Shown here in pieces: positions 25,190-33,705 of a stretch of DNA of 64,000 nucleotides. Below the pieces are notes generated by a model. It did no database searches. It was not told the DNA's origin and saw only the letters and a program-made list of their open reading frames with translations. Each line of letters starts with the position of its first letter. Positions within the stretch are counted from its first letter, which is position 1. Source of the DNA: Algihabitans sp965233705 (GTDB lineage: Bacteria; Pseudomonadota; Alphaproteobacteria; Kiloniellales; DSM-21159); NCBI GenBank assembly GCA_965233705.1, contig CBDDTF010000001.1:310001-374000 (forward strand), read 5' to 3'. The position numbers and the translations under genes are program-made.

Positions 25190-26053
25190 CTAGGGCAGGA
25201 ACTGCTCCATGATGATCCGCTCTTCGAGGTTGTGCTCCGGGTCGAAGAGCAGCTTGAGGCTGACCTCGCGGTCCTCGCGGATCTCGACGTGGGTGACGTC
25301 GCGCACCTCGGTGTAGTCGGCCACCGCGCCGACCGGACGCTTGTCCTGCTCCAGGATATCCAGGCCGACCACCGCCTTGTGCGGCAGCAAGGCGCCGCGC
25401 CAGCGCCGCGGCCGGAAGGCGCTGATCGGGGTCAGCGCCAGCAGGTCGGCGCCCAGCGGGATGATCGGGCCGTGGGCCGAGAGGTTGTAGGCCGTGCTGC
25501 CGGCCGGCGTGGCGAGCAGCACGCCGTCGCAGATCAGCTCCTGCAGGCGCACCACGCCGTCGATGGAGATGCGGATCTTCGCCGCCTGCCGGCTCTCGCG
25601 GAACAGCGAGACCTCGTTGATCGCCAGCGCCTTGCGCTGCGCGCCGTCGACGCAGGTGGCGGTCATGCGCAGCGGGTGCAGCTTCACGCAGCTCGCCGCC
25701 GCAACCCGCTCGACCAGCCCCTCTTCGCGGTATTCGTTCATCAGGAAGCCGACGGTGCCGCAGTTCATGCCGTAGATCGGCACGCTGCGCTCCAGGTTGG
25801 CGTGCAGGGTCTCCAGCATCAGCCCGTCGCCGCCGAGCGCGACGATCACGTCGGCCTCGGCCGGCGGCACGTGGGGATAGCGCGCACTGAGGCTTTCCAG
25901 CGCCTGGCCGGCGACGTCGGTCTCGGCCGCGACGAAGCCGATCGCCGGCGCCGCATCGCGGCTTCGCGGGCGGGCGGCGGCCGAGGCTGGGGCGGCCGAG
26001 GCTGGGGTGGCGGACGCCGTTGCGGCGGAGTGGGGCGCGGACTCAGGCGGCAT
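25190..26053 (-). CDS. nadK: NAD kinase
   Basis: Phosphorylates NAD to NADP in the cytoplasm. Motifs are ALGGDGLMLETLH (the GGDG site), YGMNCGTVGFLMNE, ALAINEVSLFRESR and TPAGSTAYNLSAHGPI. At 287 residues it is about 30 longer than usual. The extra part is an Ala/Ser/Pro-rich N-terminus coded by degenerate short repeats, so the true start could be further in, near AAPAIGFVAAETDVAG. Its TAG stop (25190-25192) is part of the CCTAGG at the IS481 junction, so the protein is unaffected by the insertion, but any downstream terminator has been moved 1 kb or more away. Confidence 0.92.
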   Translation of the reverse strand: MPPESAPHSAATASATPASAAPASAAARPRSRDAAPAIGFVAAETDVAGQALESLSARYPHVPPAEADVIVALGGDGLMLETLHANLERSVPIYGMNCGTVGFLMNEYREEGLVERVAAASCVKLHPLRMTATCVDGAQRKALAINEVSLFRESRQAAKIRISIDGVVRLQELICDGVLLATPAGSTAYNLSAHGPIIPLGADLLALTPISAFRPRRWRGALLPHKAVVGLDILEQDKRPVGAVADYTEVRDVTHVEIREDREVSLKLLFDPEHNLEERIIMEQFLP

Positions 26054-26143
26054 GCGGGGACCATCGTCTTTTCGGCGCCGGCAGTATAGCCTTTGCGACG
26101 CACAAGACCATGGTGGAGGGGGCGAAGCGTGGAGCGCAGGAGA

Positions 26144-26644
26144 ATGAGGCACGGCCGGGCCCTGGCGGCGCCCCTCGCGGCCGGGCTGCTGTTGCTGGCC
26201 GCGCTGGCCTGGCCGGCGGCGGCGCAGGACGACGACGGCCGCCACGCCGGCTACTACTACCCGCCTCCGCAAAGCGAGGAGACCTACGTCGCGCGCGGCC
26301 GGCCGCTGCCGCAGGCCAGCCGCCAGACCCGCATCGGCTTCGTGGTCGGCTACACCACCAGCCAGCTCGAACGCCCATACCCGCCGCAGTACCTGCTCTA
26401 CGCCAAGGGGGCGGAGGCGCAGAAGCTGATCATCGCCGCCCTGGACGACGCGCGCATGAACAGCCTGTACCGCGCCCGCGCGGTGCTGGCGATGATGACG
26501 GCCGTAGCCCGCACCATGCCGATCTTCGTCGACAAGGGGGTGGAGGACAGCTTCACCTTCTTCGATCTGGCCAGGCTGCTCGGCTTCGAGCAGATCACCG
26601 TCACCGACGGCCGCGACTTCGCCCACCAGGTCTTCCTGGAGTGA
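26144..26644 (+). CDS. Conserved exported hypothetical protein
   Basis: A 166-residue protein with a signal peptide (hydrophobic LAAGLLLLAALAWPAAAQ). The mature part holds GYYYPPPQSEETYVARGRPL, RIGFVVGYTTSQLERPYPP, AKGAEAQKLIIAALDD and LLGFEQITVTDGRDF. I recall similar exported proteins in other Rhodospirillales, where they are sometimes loosely named as molybdopterin-guanine dinucleotide proteins; nothing in the sequence supports that function. GCAGGAG precedes the ATG. It is divergent from nadK, with starts 90 bp apart. Confidence 0.65.
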   Translation: MRHGRALAAPLAAGLLLLAALAWPAAAQDDDGRHAGYYYPPPQSEETYVARGRPLPQASRQTRIGFVVGYTTSQLERPYPPQYLLYAKGAEAQKLIIAALDDARMNSLYRARAVLAMMTAVARTMPIFVDKGVEDSFTFFDLARLLGFEQITVTDGRDFAHQVFLE

Positions 26645-26687
26645 TCGGCGACCGAGCGGACGCGCCCTGTTCCAGGGGGGAGCCGGG

Positions 26688-27932
26688 TCAGCCGGCCGGC
26701 TCCAGCCGGACCAGCAGGCCGTCGGTGGAATCGGTCAGCAGGTAGAGGTGGCCGTCCGGCCCCGTCTCCACCGCGCGGATGCGGCCGATCTCCTCGACCA
26801 GCAGGCGCTCCTCGGCAATCACCGCCTCGCCGTCCAGCTCCAGGCGGACCAGCAGCCGCGACTTGAGCGCCCCGATGAAGAGGTCGCCCTGCCAGGCGGG
26901 GAACTTGTCGCCGCTGTAGAAGGTCATGCCGGAGGGCGCGATCGAGGGGACCCAGACGTGCAGCGGGTCGACCAGGCCCGGCGCCGAGCTGCGCGCGCTG
27001 ATGGTGGCGCCGGAGTAGGCCACGCCGTGGGTCACCTCGGGCCAGCCGTAGTTCGCCCCGGCGCGCACCAGGTTGACCTCGTCGCCGCCGCGCGGGCCGT
27101 GCTCGTGCATCCAGATGCGCCCGGTCTGCGGGTGGGTCGCCATGCCCTGGACGTTGCGGTTGCCCAGGGTGAAGGCGGTCTCGCTGGCGCCGGCCTGCCC
27201 GACGAAGGGGTTGTCCGGCGGCACCGTGCCGTCGCGCGCGATGCGGTGGATGCGCCCCGCCGAGTCCGCCGGGTCCTGAGCCCGCGGCTTGTCGCCCCGG
27301 TCGCCGATGGAGAAGTAGAGCCGCCCCTGGGGGTCGAAGGCCAGCCGCGAGCCGAAGTGGCGGCCGGCGTTGGTCTTGCGCGCCATGTCGAACAGCAGCT
27401 CGCCGTCGACCCAGCGGCCGTCGCGCAGACGCCCGCGCCAGATCTGCGTGCCCAGGCCGCCGTCGCCGCGCGCGGCGAGCGAGAGGTAAACCCAGCCGCT
27501 CTGCGCGTAGTCGGGATCGACCGCCACGTCGAGCAGGCCGCCCTGGCCCACCGCGGCGGCCTCGGGAAGTCCGGCGACCGGCGCCGACAGGCGCCCCGCG
27601 CGGAAGACGCGCAGGCGCCCCGGCTTCTCGGTGATCAGCAGACCGCCGTCGGGCAGGAAGGCCAGCCCCCAGGGACTGGCCAGCCCCTCGGCCAGCACCG
27701 CCAGGCGCAGGCGCGCCTGCTCGGTCTCGTAGACCGTGCCATCCGGCTGAGCCGCCGCCGGCGGCGCCAGGGCCAGCGGCGCCAGGGCCAGGGGCGCCAG
27801 GGCCAGGAGCGCCAGGGCCAGGGGCGCCAGGGCCAGCAGAGCCGTGCCGGCGCCGCGGATCACGGGCGGCAGGGCGCGCGGCCCTGACCCTGGGATTGGA
27901 CGGACCGGCGAGCCGGCGGCGGGGACAGGCAT
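26688..27932 (-). CDS. PQQ-dependent aldose sugar dehydrogenase, exported
   Basis: A periplasmic soluble sugar dehydrogenase of the YliI/Asd type, 414 residues, a six-bladed beta-propeller that oxidises sugars with PQQ. Landmarks are GLASPWGLAFLPDGGLLITEK, GGLLDVAVDPDYA, KTNAGRHFGSRLAFDPQG, LGNRNVQGMATHP, WMHEHGPRGGDEVN and PSIAPSGMTFYSG. The hydrophobic core of the signal peptide is a repeat of the LALAP unit, coded by a 15-bp tandem DNA repeat. The very N-terminal 25 residues are hydrophilic, so the real start may be nearer the hydrophobic core. PQQ use is inferred from the family. Confidence 0.9.
   Translation of the reverse strand: MPVPAAGSPVRPIPGSGPRALPPVIRGAGTALLALAPLALALLALAPLALAPLALAPPAAAQPDGTVYETEQARLRLAVLAEGLASPWGLAFLPDGGLLITEKPGRLRVFRAGRLSAPVAGLPEAAAVGQGGLLDVAVDPDYAQSGWVYLSLAARGDGGLGTQIWRGRLRDGRWVDGELLFDMARKTNAGRHFGSRLAFDPQGRLYFSIGDRGDKPRAQDPADSAGRIHRIARDGTVPPDNPFVGQAGASETAFTLGNRNVQGMATHPQTGRIWMHEHGPRGGDEVNLVRAGANYGWPEVTHGVAYSGATISARSSAPGLVDPLHVWVPSIAPSGMTFYSGDKFPAWQGDLFIGALKSRLLVRLELDGEAVIAEERLLVEEIGRIRAVETGPDGHLYLLTDSTDGLLVRLEPAG
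27763..27837. repeat. 15-bp tandem repeat forming a signal peptide, five copies
   Basis: Five copies of GGCGCCAGGGCCAGC with single-base variants. On the minus strand they encode LALAP-type units of the sugar dehydrogenase signal peptide. A copy-number change would lengthen or shorten the hydrophobic core by five residues per unit. Confidence 0.95.
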
Positions 27933-28152
27933 GGCAGCGCTCCCTCATCGGATTTGCGCGCGGATTGGCGACAAGTAGGCCGCGAGAATGTGGCGCTCGC
28001 GCGGCATGGTGGTGCCGGACGGCACAACGACAGCGGCGAGAGGCGCTGCGGGCTGGCATTGCCGGCGCAGGCAAGCTAGTCAGGGAGCAGGGTGGCGTCC
28101 GGCGGCGTTTGCCCCGCCAGACGCGAACGCGACGCCCGGGCCCAAGCCGGCA

Positions 28153-28224
28153 ACCTGTCCCGAGACCTGCCCAGAGACCTGCCCAGAGACCTGTCCCGAG
28201 ACCTGCCCAGAGACCTGCCCAGAG
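28153..28224. repeat. 12-bp tandem repeat upstream of gamma-glutamyltransferase
   Basis: Six 12-bp units of the ACCTGCCCAGAG type, arranged as two copies of a 36-bp block (one ACCTGTCCCGAG and two ACCTGCCCAGAG), with a partial seventh. The array ends about 24 bp before the ggt start. It is in frame with the gene (LPRD units), so an upstream start would include it, but the 28248 ATG is preferred. Confidence 0.92.
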
Positions 28225-28247
28225 ACCTGCGAGGAAACCTCCCGACG

Positions 28248-29834
28248 ATGCGCGACTTCGACTTTCCCGGCCGCTCCGCCGTACACGCCACCAACGGCGC
28301 CGTCGCCACCTCCCATCCCTATGCCAGCCTGGCCGCGCTCGACGTGCTGCGCGCCGGCGGCGGCGCGGTGGACGCGGCCATCGCGGCGGTGGCGACGCTC
28401 TGCGTGGTTGAGCCGCACATGACCGGCATCGGCGGCGACTGCTTCGTGCTCTACGCGCCCAACGGCGGCGACGCGGTGGTCGGCCTCAACGGCTCCGGCC
28501 GGGCGCCGGCGGCGGCCAGCCTGGAGACGCTGCGCGAGGCCGGGCTGAGCGAGATCGAGGTGACCTCGCCGCACGCCGTGACCCTGCCCGGCGCGGTCGA
28601 CGCCTGGTGCCGCCTGCACGAGCGCTACGGCCGGCGCGAGCTGGCGGAGCTGCTGGCGCCGGCGATCGGCTACGCCCGCGACGGCTACCCGCTGCACGCC
28701 CGCGTCGCCAGCGACTGGGCCGAGCTGGCGCCCAAGTTGCGCCGCAACGCCGAGGCGGCGGCCGACTTCCTGCCCGGCGGCCTGGCGCCGCGCGAGGGCG
28801 ACCTGCACCGTCAGCCGGCCCTGGCCGACACCCTGGAGCGGATCGCCCGGGAGGGCCGTTCCGGCTTCTACGAGGGCCCGGTGGCCGAGGCCATGGTGCG
28901 CAGCCTGCGCGATCTGGGCGGCGTGCACAGCCTGGAGGACTTCGCCGCGGTCGCCGGCGAATGGGTGACGCCGATCGCCAGCGACTACCGCGGTCACCGC
29001 GTCCACCAGATTCCGCCGAACAACCAGGGCGTGGTCGCGCTGGCCATGCTGAACATCCTCGAGGGCTACGACCTGGCCGGGCTGGCGCCGTTGGGCGCCC
29101 TGCGCACCCACCTGGAGATCGAGGCCGGGCGCCTGGCCTACGACATGCGCAACCGCCACCTGGCCGACGGCGGGTCCCTGGAGGTGCCGCTGGAGCGGCT
29201 GCTGTCCAAGGACTGGGCCGGCGAGCTGCGCGACAAGATCGACCCCGAGCAGGCCTTCGCCGAGATCCCCGACCTGGGGCTGGCGACCTCCGACACGGTC
29301 TACGTCACGGTGGTCGACCGCGACCGCAACACCGTCAGCTTCATCAACTCCCTGTTCCACGGCTTCGGCAGCGGCATCCTCTGCGGCGAGGCCGGGGTGA
29401 TGTTCCACAGCCGCGGCGCCAGCTTCCGCCTGGACCCGGCCCACCCCAACCGCCTGGCGCCGAACAAGCGGCCGATGCACACCATCATGCCCGGCCTGGT
29501 GACCCGCGACGGCCGGGCGGAGATCGGCTACGGCGTGATGGGCGGCGACTACCAGCCCTTCGGCCATGCCCGCCTGCTGACCAACCTGATCGACTACGCC
29601 ATGGACCCGCAGGCCGGCCTGGACTGCCCGCGCGTCTTCGCCCTGGGCCAGCGGGTCGAGGTGGAGAAGTCGCTGCCGGGCGAGACCCTGGCCGGACTGC
29701 AGCGCCGCGGCCACAGCCTGAGCCTGGCCGGCCAGGCGCTGGGCGGCGGCCAGTGCATCCGCATCGACCACGCCCGCGGCCTGCTCACCGCCGGCTCCGA
29801 CCCGCGCAAGGACGGCTGCGCCCTGGGCTACTGA
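28248..29834 (+). CDS. Gamma-glutamyltransferase family protein
   Basis: A 528-residue Ntn-hydrolase that hydrolyses or transfers gamma-glutamyl groups (glutathione-type substrates) after self-cleavage. It begins MRDFDFPGRSAVHATNG. The cleavage and nucleophile Thr should be the first Thr of TVYVTVVDRDRN, following DLGLATSD. Other landmarks are PHMTGIGGDCF, GLNGSGRAPAAA, IPPNNQGVVALAML and FGSGILCGEAGVMFHSRG. No signal peptide is seen, so it may be cytoplasmic, unlike the classical periplasmic enzyme. GAGG lies upstream of the ATG. A run of 12-bp repeats precedes the start. Confidence 0.9.
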   Translation: MRDFDFPGRSAVHATNGAVATSHPYASLAALDVLRAGGGAVDAAIAAVATLCVVEPHMTGIGGDCFVLYAPNGGDAVVGLNGSGRAPAAASLETLREAGLSEIEVTSPHAVTLPGAVDAWCRLHERYGRRELAELLAPAIGYARDGYPLHARVASDWAELAPKLRRNAEAAADFLPGGLAPREGDLHRQPALADTLERIAREGRSGFYEGPVAEAMVRSLRDLGGVHSLEDFAAVAGEWVTPIASDYRGHRVHQIPPNNQGVVALAMLNILEGYDLAGLAPLGALRTHLEIEAGRLAYDMRNRHLADGGSLEVPLERLLSKDWAGELRDKIDPEQAFAEIPDLGLATSDTVYVTVVDRDRNTVSFINSLFHGFGSGILCGEAGVMFHSRGASFRLDPAHPNRLAPNKRPMHTIMPGLVTRDGRAEIGYGVMGGDYQPFGHARLLTNLIDYAMDPQAGLDCPRVFALGQRVEVEKSLPGETLAGLQRRGHSLSLAGQALGGGQCIRIDHARGLLTAGSDPRKDGCALGY

Positions 29835-29974
29835 CCGCGCCGGCACCGCCCCGCCCGGCCCGGCCAGCAGCTTCGGCCGGGGGCGGTCCGCAGGGCTCCG
29901 GCTGCGGGGCAGCCGGAAGGCTTAGTGCTGCGCGCTCGCCGGTCGCGGGGCCAGCCTCCGTCATAGCTTTGGAT

Positions 29975-30034
29975 CGGAGCCCGCCAGCCTGACGGGATCG
30001 CACGGGCGCGCCCGTCAGGCTGCTGCCGGCTCCG
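29975..30034. repeat. Strong hairpin downstream of ggt
   Basis: A 60-bp inverted repeat with arms CGGAGCCCGCCAGCCTGACGGG and CCCGTCAGGCTGCTGCCGGCTCCG (shown in parts), and a GC-rich loop of about 14 bp. It lies 140 bp after the ggt stop. It lacks the TAGAG edges of the main palindrome family and could be a terminator or a distant relative. Confidence 0.7.
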
Positions 30035-30050
30035 AACGCCGGCGCGCGCG

Positions 30051-30099
30051 TTTGCTCTCTTTATATTCTTCTTTTGTTCTTGCTATTATAAAGAGTTCT
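30051..30099 (+). promoter_or_regulatory. AT-rich stretch, possible promoter of 30142 gene
   Basis: About 50 bp that are far more AT-rich than the surroundings, including CTTTTGTTCTTGCTATTATA. TTATAT and TATTAT are 17 nt apart, a poor match to the -35 consensus. The region probably drives the small gene at 30142; no exact start can be given. Confidence 0.3.
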
Positions 30100-30141
30100 C
30101 GGCATGCTCACCTCCCGCTGAAACCGAAAGCGAGCCGCGCC

Positions 30142-30447
30142 ATGCCCACCTCCCGCCGCCCGCACCCCCTGCTGTTGACCGAGATGGCCGAGGCCAATCG
30201 CAGCGACCTGATGACACGACGGCGCCGTGGCCCCGCGACAGAGCAGCCCGACATCGAGCGGGATCTGGTCGGCCTCGTCGCCGATCCGCTTTACTGGCAG
30301 GATCGGGATGAGGATTATTTTCAGTACGTCAAGGCGCAGTTCGACCGCGTCTACGGCGACGGCCCGGTCGCGCGCGACGCCAGCGGCCGGCAGCGCCAGC
30401 CGCAACCGAAGCGGCCCTTTGCCACCGGGCTGGCGGACTGCCCCTGA
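30142..30447 (+). CDS. Small hypothetical protein (101 residues)
   Basis: No family was recognised. The protein is polar and charged, with RRRRGPATEQPDIERDL, then DPLYWQDRDEDYFQYVKAQF (acidic and aromatic), and a basic RQRQPQPKRPF tail. There is no membrane segment. It lies behind an unusually AT-rich leader and is followed after about 120 bp by another orphan gene, both between ggt and a TPR-type gene. Codon use is moderately GC-rich. It may be a real accessory gene; homology could not be judged. Confidence 0.45.
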   Translation: MPTSRRPHPLLLTEMAEANRSDLMTRRRRGPATEQPDIERDLVGLVADPLYWQDRDEDYFQYVKAQFDRVYGDGPVARDASGRQRQPQPKRPFATGLADCP

Positions 30448-30569
30448 ACACGCCCAACGACCAGCCGCCCGACACGCCGGGGAAACCCGCTCGCCGCTGC
30501 CGAAACCTGCAGCTCAAACTCAGAATCAGACAAGGAGAACTTCTTACTGCAAGGGCTCGCCGGGCTCCA

Positions 30570-31031
30570 ATGAACGAAAAACTACATTCAATACAGGAAG
30601 AAATTGATCAAAAACAGCGGAGCCTAGCGGCACTTATCAAGAGAGAAGAAAGGCGCGCAAAGACGCAAGCCGTCATCGAAACCTTGGTAAGCGCGAGCCT
30701 TCGACTAGCTGCACGTCATCCTTTGGGCATGTTGGCGGGCGCCGCTTACGGCGTCGCGCGCCGGCTGCAACGCTTAATGCGCGAAAACGAAGAAGCAGAG
30801 GGTATGCCCGGGGCTACGCCGGATAATGAACTCAGCGTGAGAATCTATGACAGCTCTGACGAATTGGCCGCCGCCGAACACAAGCGCGACGAAATAACGT
30901 GGGAAATGAGCGCCCTCGACGCCGGGATTTCAGCGCTTGAGGAAGAAATCGGTAGGATCGAAGACGAGATTACCGAGGTGTGTCCCGGGATTTGTCGTCC
31001 GTCACCGGCACGTTTAGGGTCCGCCGCGTGA
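30570..31031 (+). CDS. Coiled-coil hypothetical protein in lower-GC DNA
   Basis: A 153-residue protein of unknown function. Residues 1-35 (MNEKLHSIQEEIDQKQRSLA onward) and about 95-135 (ELAAAEHKRDEITWEMSALD, ISALEEEIGRIEDEI) are predicted coiled-coil. Between them lies a weakly hydrophobic, basic SLRLAARHPLGMLAGAAYGV segment that might touch a membrane. The DNA is visibly poorer in GC than its neighbours (for example the AAAAACTACATTCAATAC start region), which suggests recent acquisition. The start has no strong ribosome-binding site. It ends 10 bp from the convergent TPR-type gene. Confidence 0.5.
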   Translation: MNEKLHSIQEEIDQKQRSLAALIKREERRAKTQAVIETLVSASLRLAARHPLGMLAGAAYGVARRLQRLMRENEEAEGMPGATPDNELSVRIYDSSDELAAAEHKRDEITWEMSALDAGISALEEEIGRIEDEITEVCPGICRPSPARLGSAA

Positions 31032-31041
31032 GGGAGGCAGC

Positions 31042-32061
31042 CTACGGCGCGGTCCAACAGGTCGGTATCGGTAAGCGGCCGTTCTGGTGCAGCTCCAGAA
31101 GATTGCGTTCTTCGGGCGACAGATCAGCCGCCAGGGCCTCGGTCAAGGCGATCTCCCGCTGCGACAGCTCCCGTCGCTTCAAGAAATGCGCCAAGACCGG
31201 GAGGCGATGATGCCCGTCGTAGAAATCCCGCGCGACTATGAGCTCGGCCAACAGCACATAAGCCTCGGCGACTCCTGCAGCGCCGCTTTCACAGAGGCTC
31301 TGCGCGATAAAGTACTGCTGGGCGCGCGGCAGTGCCCCAGCGCCTTCGCGCAGGCGATGGCGCGCGTAGAGGAATTGGCCTCGCGGATGCTGCAGCTCGT
31401 CGGCCGTCGCGAGATACCGCTCGCATAGGAGGGCCGCGTCCGGAAGCTGCGCGCGGCAATAGCCCTCGGCCTGCTTCACCAGCGCCCCGCCGCCCGATCT
31501 GACGGCCCCCCAGGCCTCCCCGACGCGCTCGCGGAAGCGCCAGGACAGCGCGCCGCCGTTCAGCCAGTCCTCGCCGTAGGCGTCGAGGCGGCGCTGCAGG
31601 TCGGCGCGGGTGAGCCCCCGCCCGGCGACCAGGTCGTGCGCGGCGATGCGGTACCAGAGGTCGACCTGCGCCGGCGCAAGCGGCGGCCGGGCCTGCTCGC
31701 CGGCGAAACCCAGCCAGTAGAACACCTGCGTCTCCAGAACGGCCGACGCCGCCAGCGGACGGAGGTGCTCCAGCACCAGCGCCGGCCAGTCCGCCCGACC
31801 GCGCGCGAAGGCCAGCTCCGCCAGCCAGAGCGCCGCGTTCTCGTGACCGGCCCGCGCCGCGGCCCGCAGCAGCGCCTCCAGGCGGGCCAGCTCGCCGGCC
31901 TGTCCCGCCCGCACCGCCAGCTCGTAGATCTCCGCCGCCGTCAGCCCCGCGATACCCTCGGGAACCACTTGGTCGCGCGGCGGGGTCGGCTCGCCCGGCG
32001 CCGGGCCGGACCCGAGCGAGACGACCAGCAGCAGACAGACGGCAAGCAAAGGCAAGCGCAT
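31042..32061 (-). CDS. Exported protein with Sel1/TPR-like helical repeats
   Basis: A 339-residue protein with a signal peptide (LLAVCLLLVVSLGSG) and a body of repeated alpha-helical pairs, such as AEIYELAVRAGQAGELARLE, GHENAALWLAELAFARG and AEAYVLLAELIVARDFYDGH, which resemble Sel1 or TPR repeats. Such proteins mediate protein contacts in the periplasm; the specific role is unknown. The 3' third (31042-31430) is less GC-rich than the rest. Confidence 0.6.
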   Translation of the reverse strand: MRLPLLAVCLLLVVSLGSGPAPGEPTPPRDQVVPEGIAGLTAAEIYELAVRAGQAGELARLEALLRAAARAGHENAALWLAELAFARGRADWPALVLEHLRPLAASAVLETQVFYWLGFAGEQARPPLAPAQVDLWYRIAAHDLVAGRGLTRADLQRRLDAYGEDWLNGGALSWRFRERVGEAWGAVRSGGGALVKQAEGYCRAQLPDAALLCERYLATADELQHPRGQFLYARHRLREGAGALPRAQQYFIAQSLCESGAAGVAEAYVLLAELIVARDFYDGHHRLPVLAHFLKRRELSQREIALTEALAADLSPEERNLLELHQNGRLPIPTCWTAP

Positions 32062-32208
32062 GCCGCCATCATAGAGGGCGCCACGGACCGCCGCCAGCCG
32101 CCGCGGGGCGCCGTGGCCCGCAGCGCCGGTCGGCCGGGGCGCCGCGCCCGCGCATTTCGTGAAGAGGGCCGGCGCGGAGCGGTCAGGGCCGGCGCGCCTT
32201 TGCCCCGC

Positions 32209-32275
32209 AGGGCCTAACGCAGGTCGTGATCGTCTGGCCCCGCTCGCGCGGGTCCGGCGATCGCAACCGCCCTAG
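32209..32275. repeat. Palindromic element (E6) at the moaA stop
   Basis: A hairpin from about GGCCTAACGCAGGTCGTGATC to CGATCGCAACCGCCCTAG, with GGCCCCGCTCGCGCGGGTCC at the tip. The right edge CTA (32272-32274) is the TAG stop of moaA on the minus strand. Here both neighbours run in the same direction. Confidence 0.75.
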
Positions 32276-33408
32276 CCGCCGGTCACGCTCATGTGGCGCG
32301 CGGCGCCGGAGACGCCGCGGCGGCGGTCGATGACGAAGTCGTGGCCCTTGGGCTTGCGGGTGATCGCCTCGCGGATCGCCGCGCTGACCTCGGCGTCGTC
32401 GTCGGTGCTGCGCAGCACCGCGCGCAGGTCGGCGGCGTCGTCCTGGCCCAGGCACATGTAGAGCGTGCCGGTGCAGGTCAGGCGCACGCGATTGCAGGAT
32501 TCGCAGAAATTGTGGGTCAGCGGCGTGATGAAGCCCAGCTTCTGCCCGGTCTCCTTGACCTGCCAGTAGCGCGCCGGGCCGCCGGAGCGGTAGCCGATCT
32601 CCTCCAGGGTCCAACGCTTGGCCAACTCGGCCCGCACCAGGGTCAGCGGCCAGTACTGGTCGATCCGCTGCTCGGTGCCGATGTCGCCCATCGGCATGAC
32701 CTCGATGAAGGTCAGGTCGAAGCCCTCCGCCCCGGCCCACTCGACCAGGCGGTGAACCTCGTCGTCGTTGACGCCCTTCAGCGCCACGGCGTTGATCTTG
32801 ACGCCGAGGCCGGCCCGCTTGGCCGCCTCCAGGCCCTCCATCACCTTGTCGAACTTGCCCCAGCGGGTGATCGCCTGGAACTTGTGCGGATCGAGGGTGT
32901 CGAGCGAGACGTTCACCCGCCGCACGCCCGCCGCGTAGAGCTCGTCGGCCAGCTTGGGGAGCTGGCTGCCGTTGGTGGTCACGGTCAGCTCGTCCAGCTC
33001 GCCGCTGTCCAGGTGCCGGCCCAGGCGGCGGAACAGCCACATGATGTTGCGGCGCACCAGCGGCTCGCCGCCGGTCAGGCGCAGCTTGCGCACGCCCAGC
33101 CGCACGAAGGCGCTGCACAGCCGGTCCAGCTCCTCCAGGCTCAGGACCTCCCGCTTGGGCAGGAAGGTCATGTCCTCGCTCATGCAGTAGACGCAGCGGA
33201 AGTCGCAGCGGTCGGTCACCGAGACCCGCAGATAGGAGATGCGGCGCTGGAAAGGGTCGATCAGCGGCGCCTCGCGTCCCAGCGGCGCGGCCATGCCGGC
33301 GGCATCCAGCGGCGCGCCCGCCGGGGGCGACTCTGAAGCGGTCTCCTCTGGCGACGCCTCTGACTGCGACGCAGCGGCCTGCGGCCTCGTCTTCGCCGTC
33401 TGCTCCAT
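32272..33408 (-). CDS. moaA: GTP 3',8-cyclase MoaA (molybdenum cofactor)
   Basis: A radical SAM enzyme that starts molybdopterin synthesis from GTP. It has the SAM cluster motif CDFRCVYC, LTGGEPLVRRN, TTNGSQL, SLDTLDPHKF, KINAVALKGVNDDE, the second cluster CESCNRVRLTCTGTLYMC, and the conserved C-terminal GG. From 33408 it is 378 residues; the first 38 are a Ser/Ala/Glu-rich tail, and an internal ATG at 33294 gives 340 residues, nearer the family length. It is away from mobA/fdhD but in the same cofactor pathway. Its TAG stop is the edge of element E6. Confidence 0.93.
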   Translation of the reverse strand: MEQTAKTRPQAAASQSEASPEETASESPPAGAPLDAAGMAAPLGREAPLIDPFQRRISYLRVSVTDRCDFRCVYCMSEDMTFLPKREVLSLEELDRLCSAFVRLGVRKLRLTGGEPLVRRNIMWLFRRLGRHLDSGELDELTVTTNGSQLPKLADELYAAGVRRVNVSLDTLDPHKFQAITRWGKFDKVMEGLEAAKRAGLGVKINAVALKGVNDDEVHRLVEWAGAEGFDLTFIEVMPMGDIGTEQRIDQYWPLTLVRAELAKRWTLEEIGYRSGGPARYWQVKETGQKLGFITPLTHNFCESCNRVRLTCTGTLYMCLGQDDAADLRAVLRSTDDDAEVSAAIREAITRKPKGHDFVIDRRRGVSGAARHMSVTGG

Positions 33409-33705
33409 GCCGGCGTGTCCCTCCAAAGACTCCGTTCTGACGCGGTCGCCCGGTTCCGCCCGGCGGGGCCCTTGCCCGGCGGCGTCCCCTCCCGGGGCGC
33501 CGATCCCTGCGCGGGCGACACCGCCGCATATAGGCAGCGAGCTTTCCACTTGAACATATCGCTTCGCGCGCGGTCTTTCGCCCCCAAAGTTCTTGGGGGT
33601 TCGCGCCGCCGCGCGTTCGACCTTGGCCCCGACCCCGCCGGCCACCTCGGCCGCTCTCTTGCCGCCCCCTTGCCGCCGGCCGTCCCGGCGCCGTAGAACG
33701 GCGCC

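Noticed and set aside
26144..26644. Molybdopterin-guanine dinucleotide protein
   Set aside because: Relatives sometimes carry that name, but the sequence has a signal peptide and none of the nucleotide-binding motifs; mobA is at 11.7 kb.
29975..30034. Member of the TAGAG hairpin family
   Set aside because: It is a strong hairpin but lacks the TAGAG/CTCTA edges and the GCGACC/GGTCGC stem, so it is listed separately.
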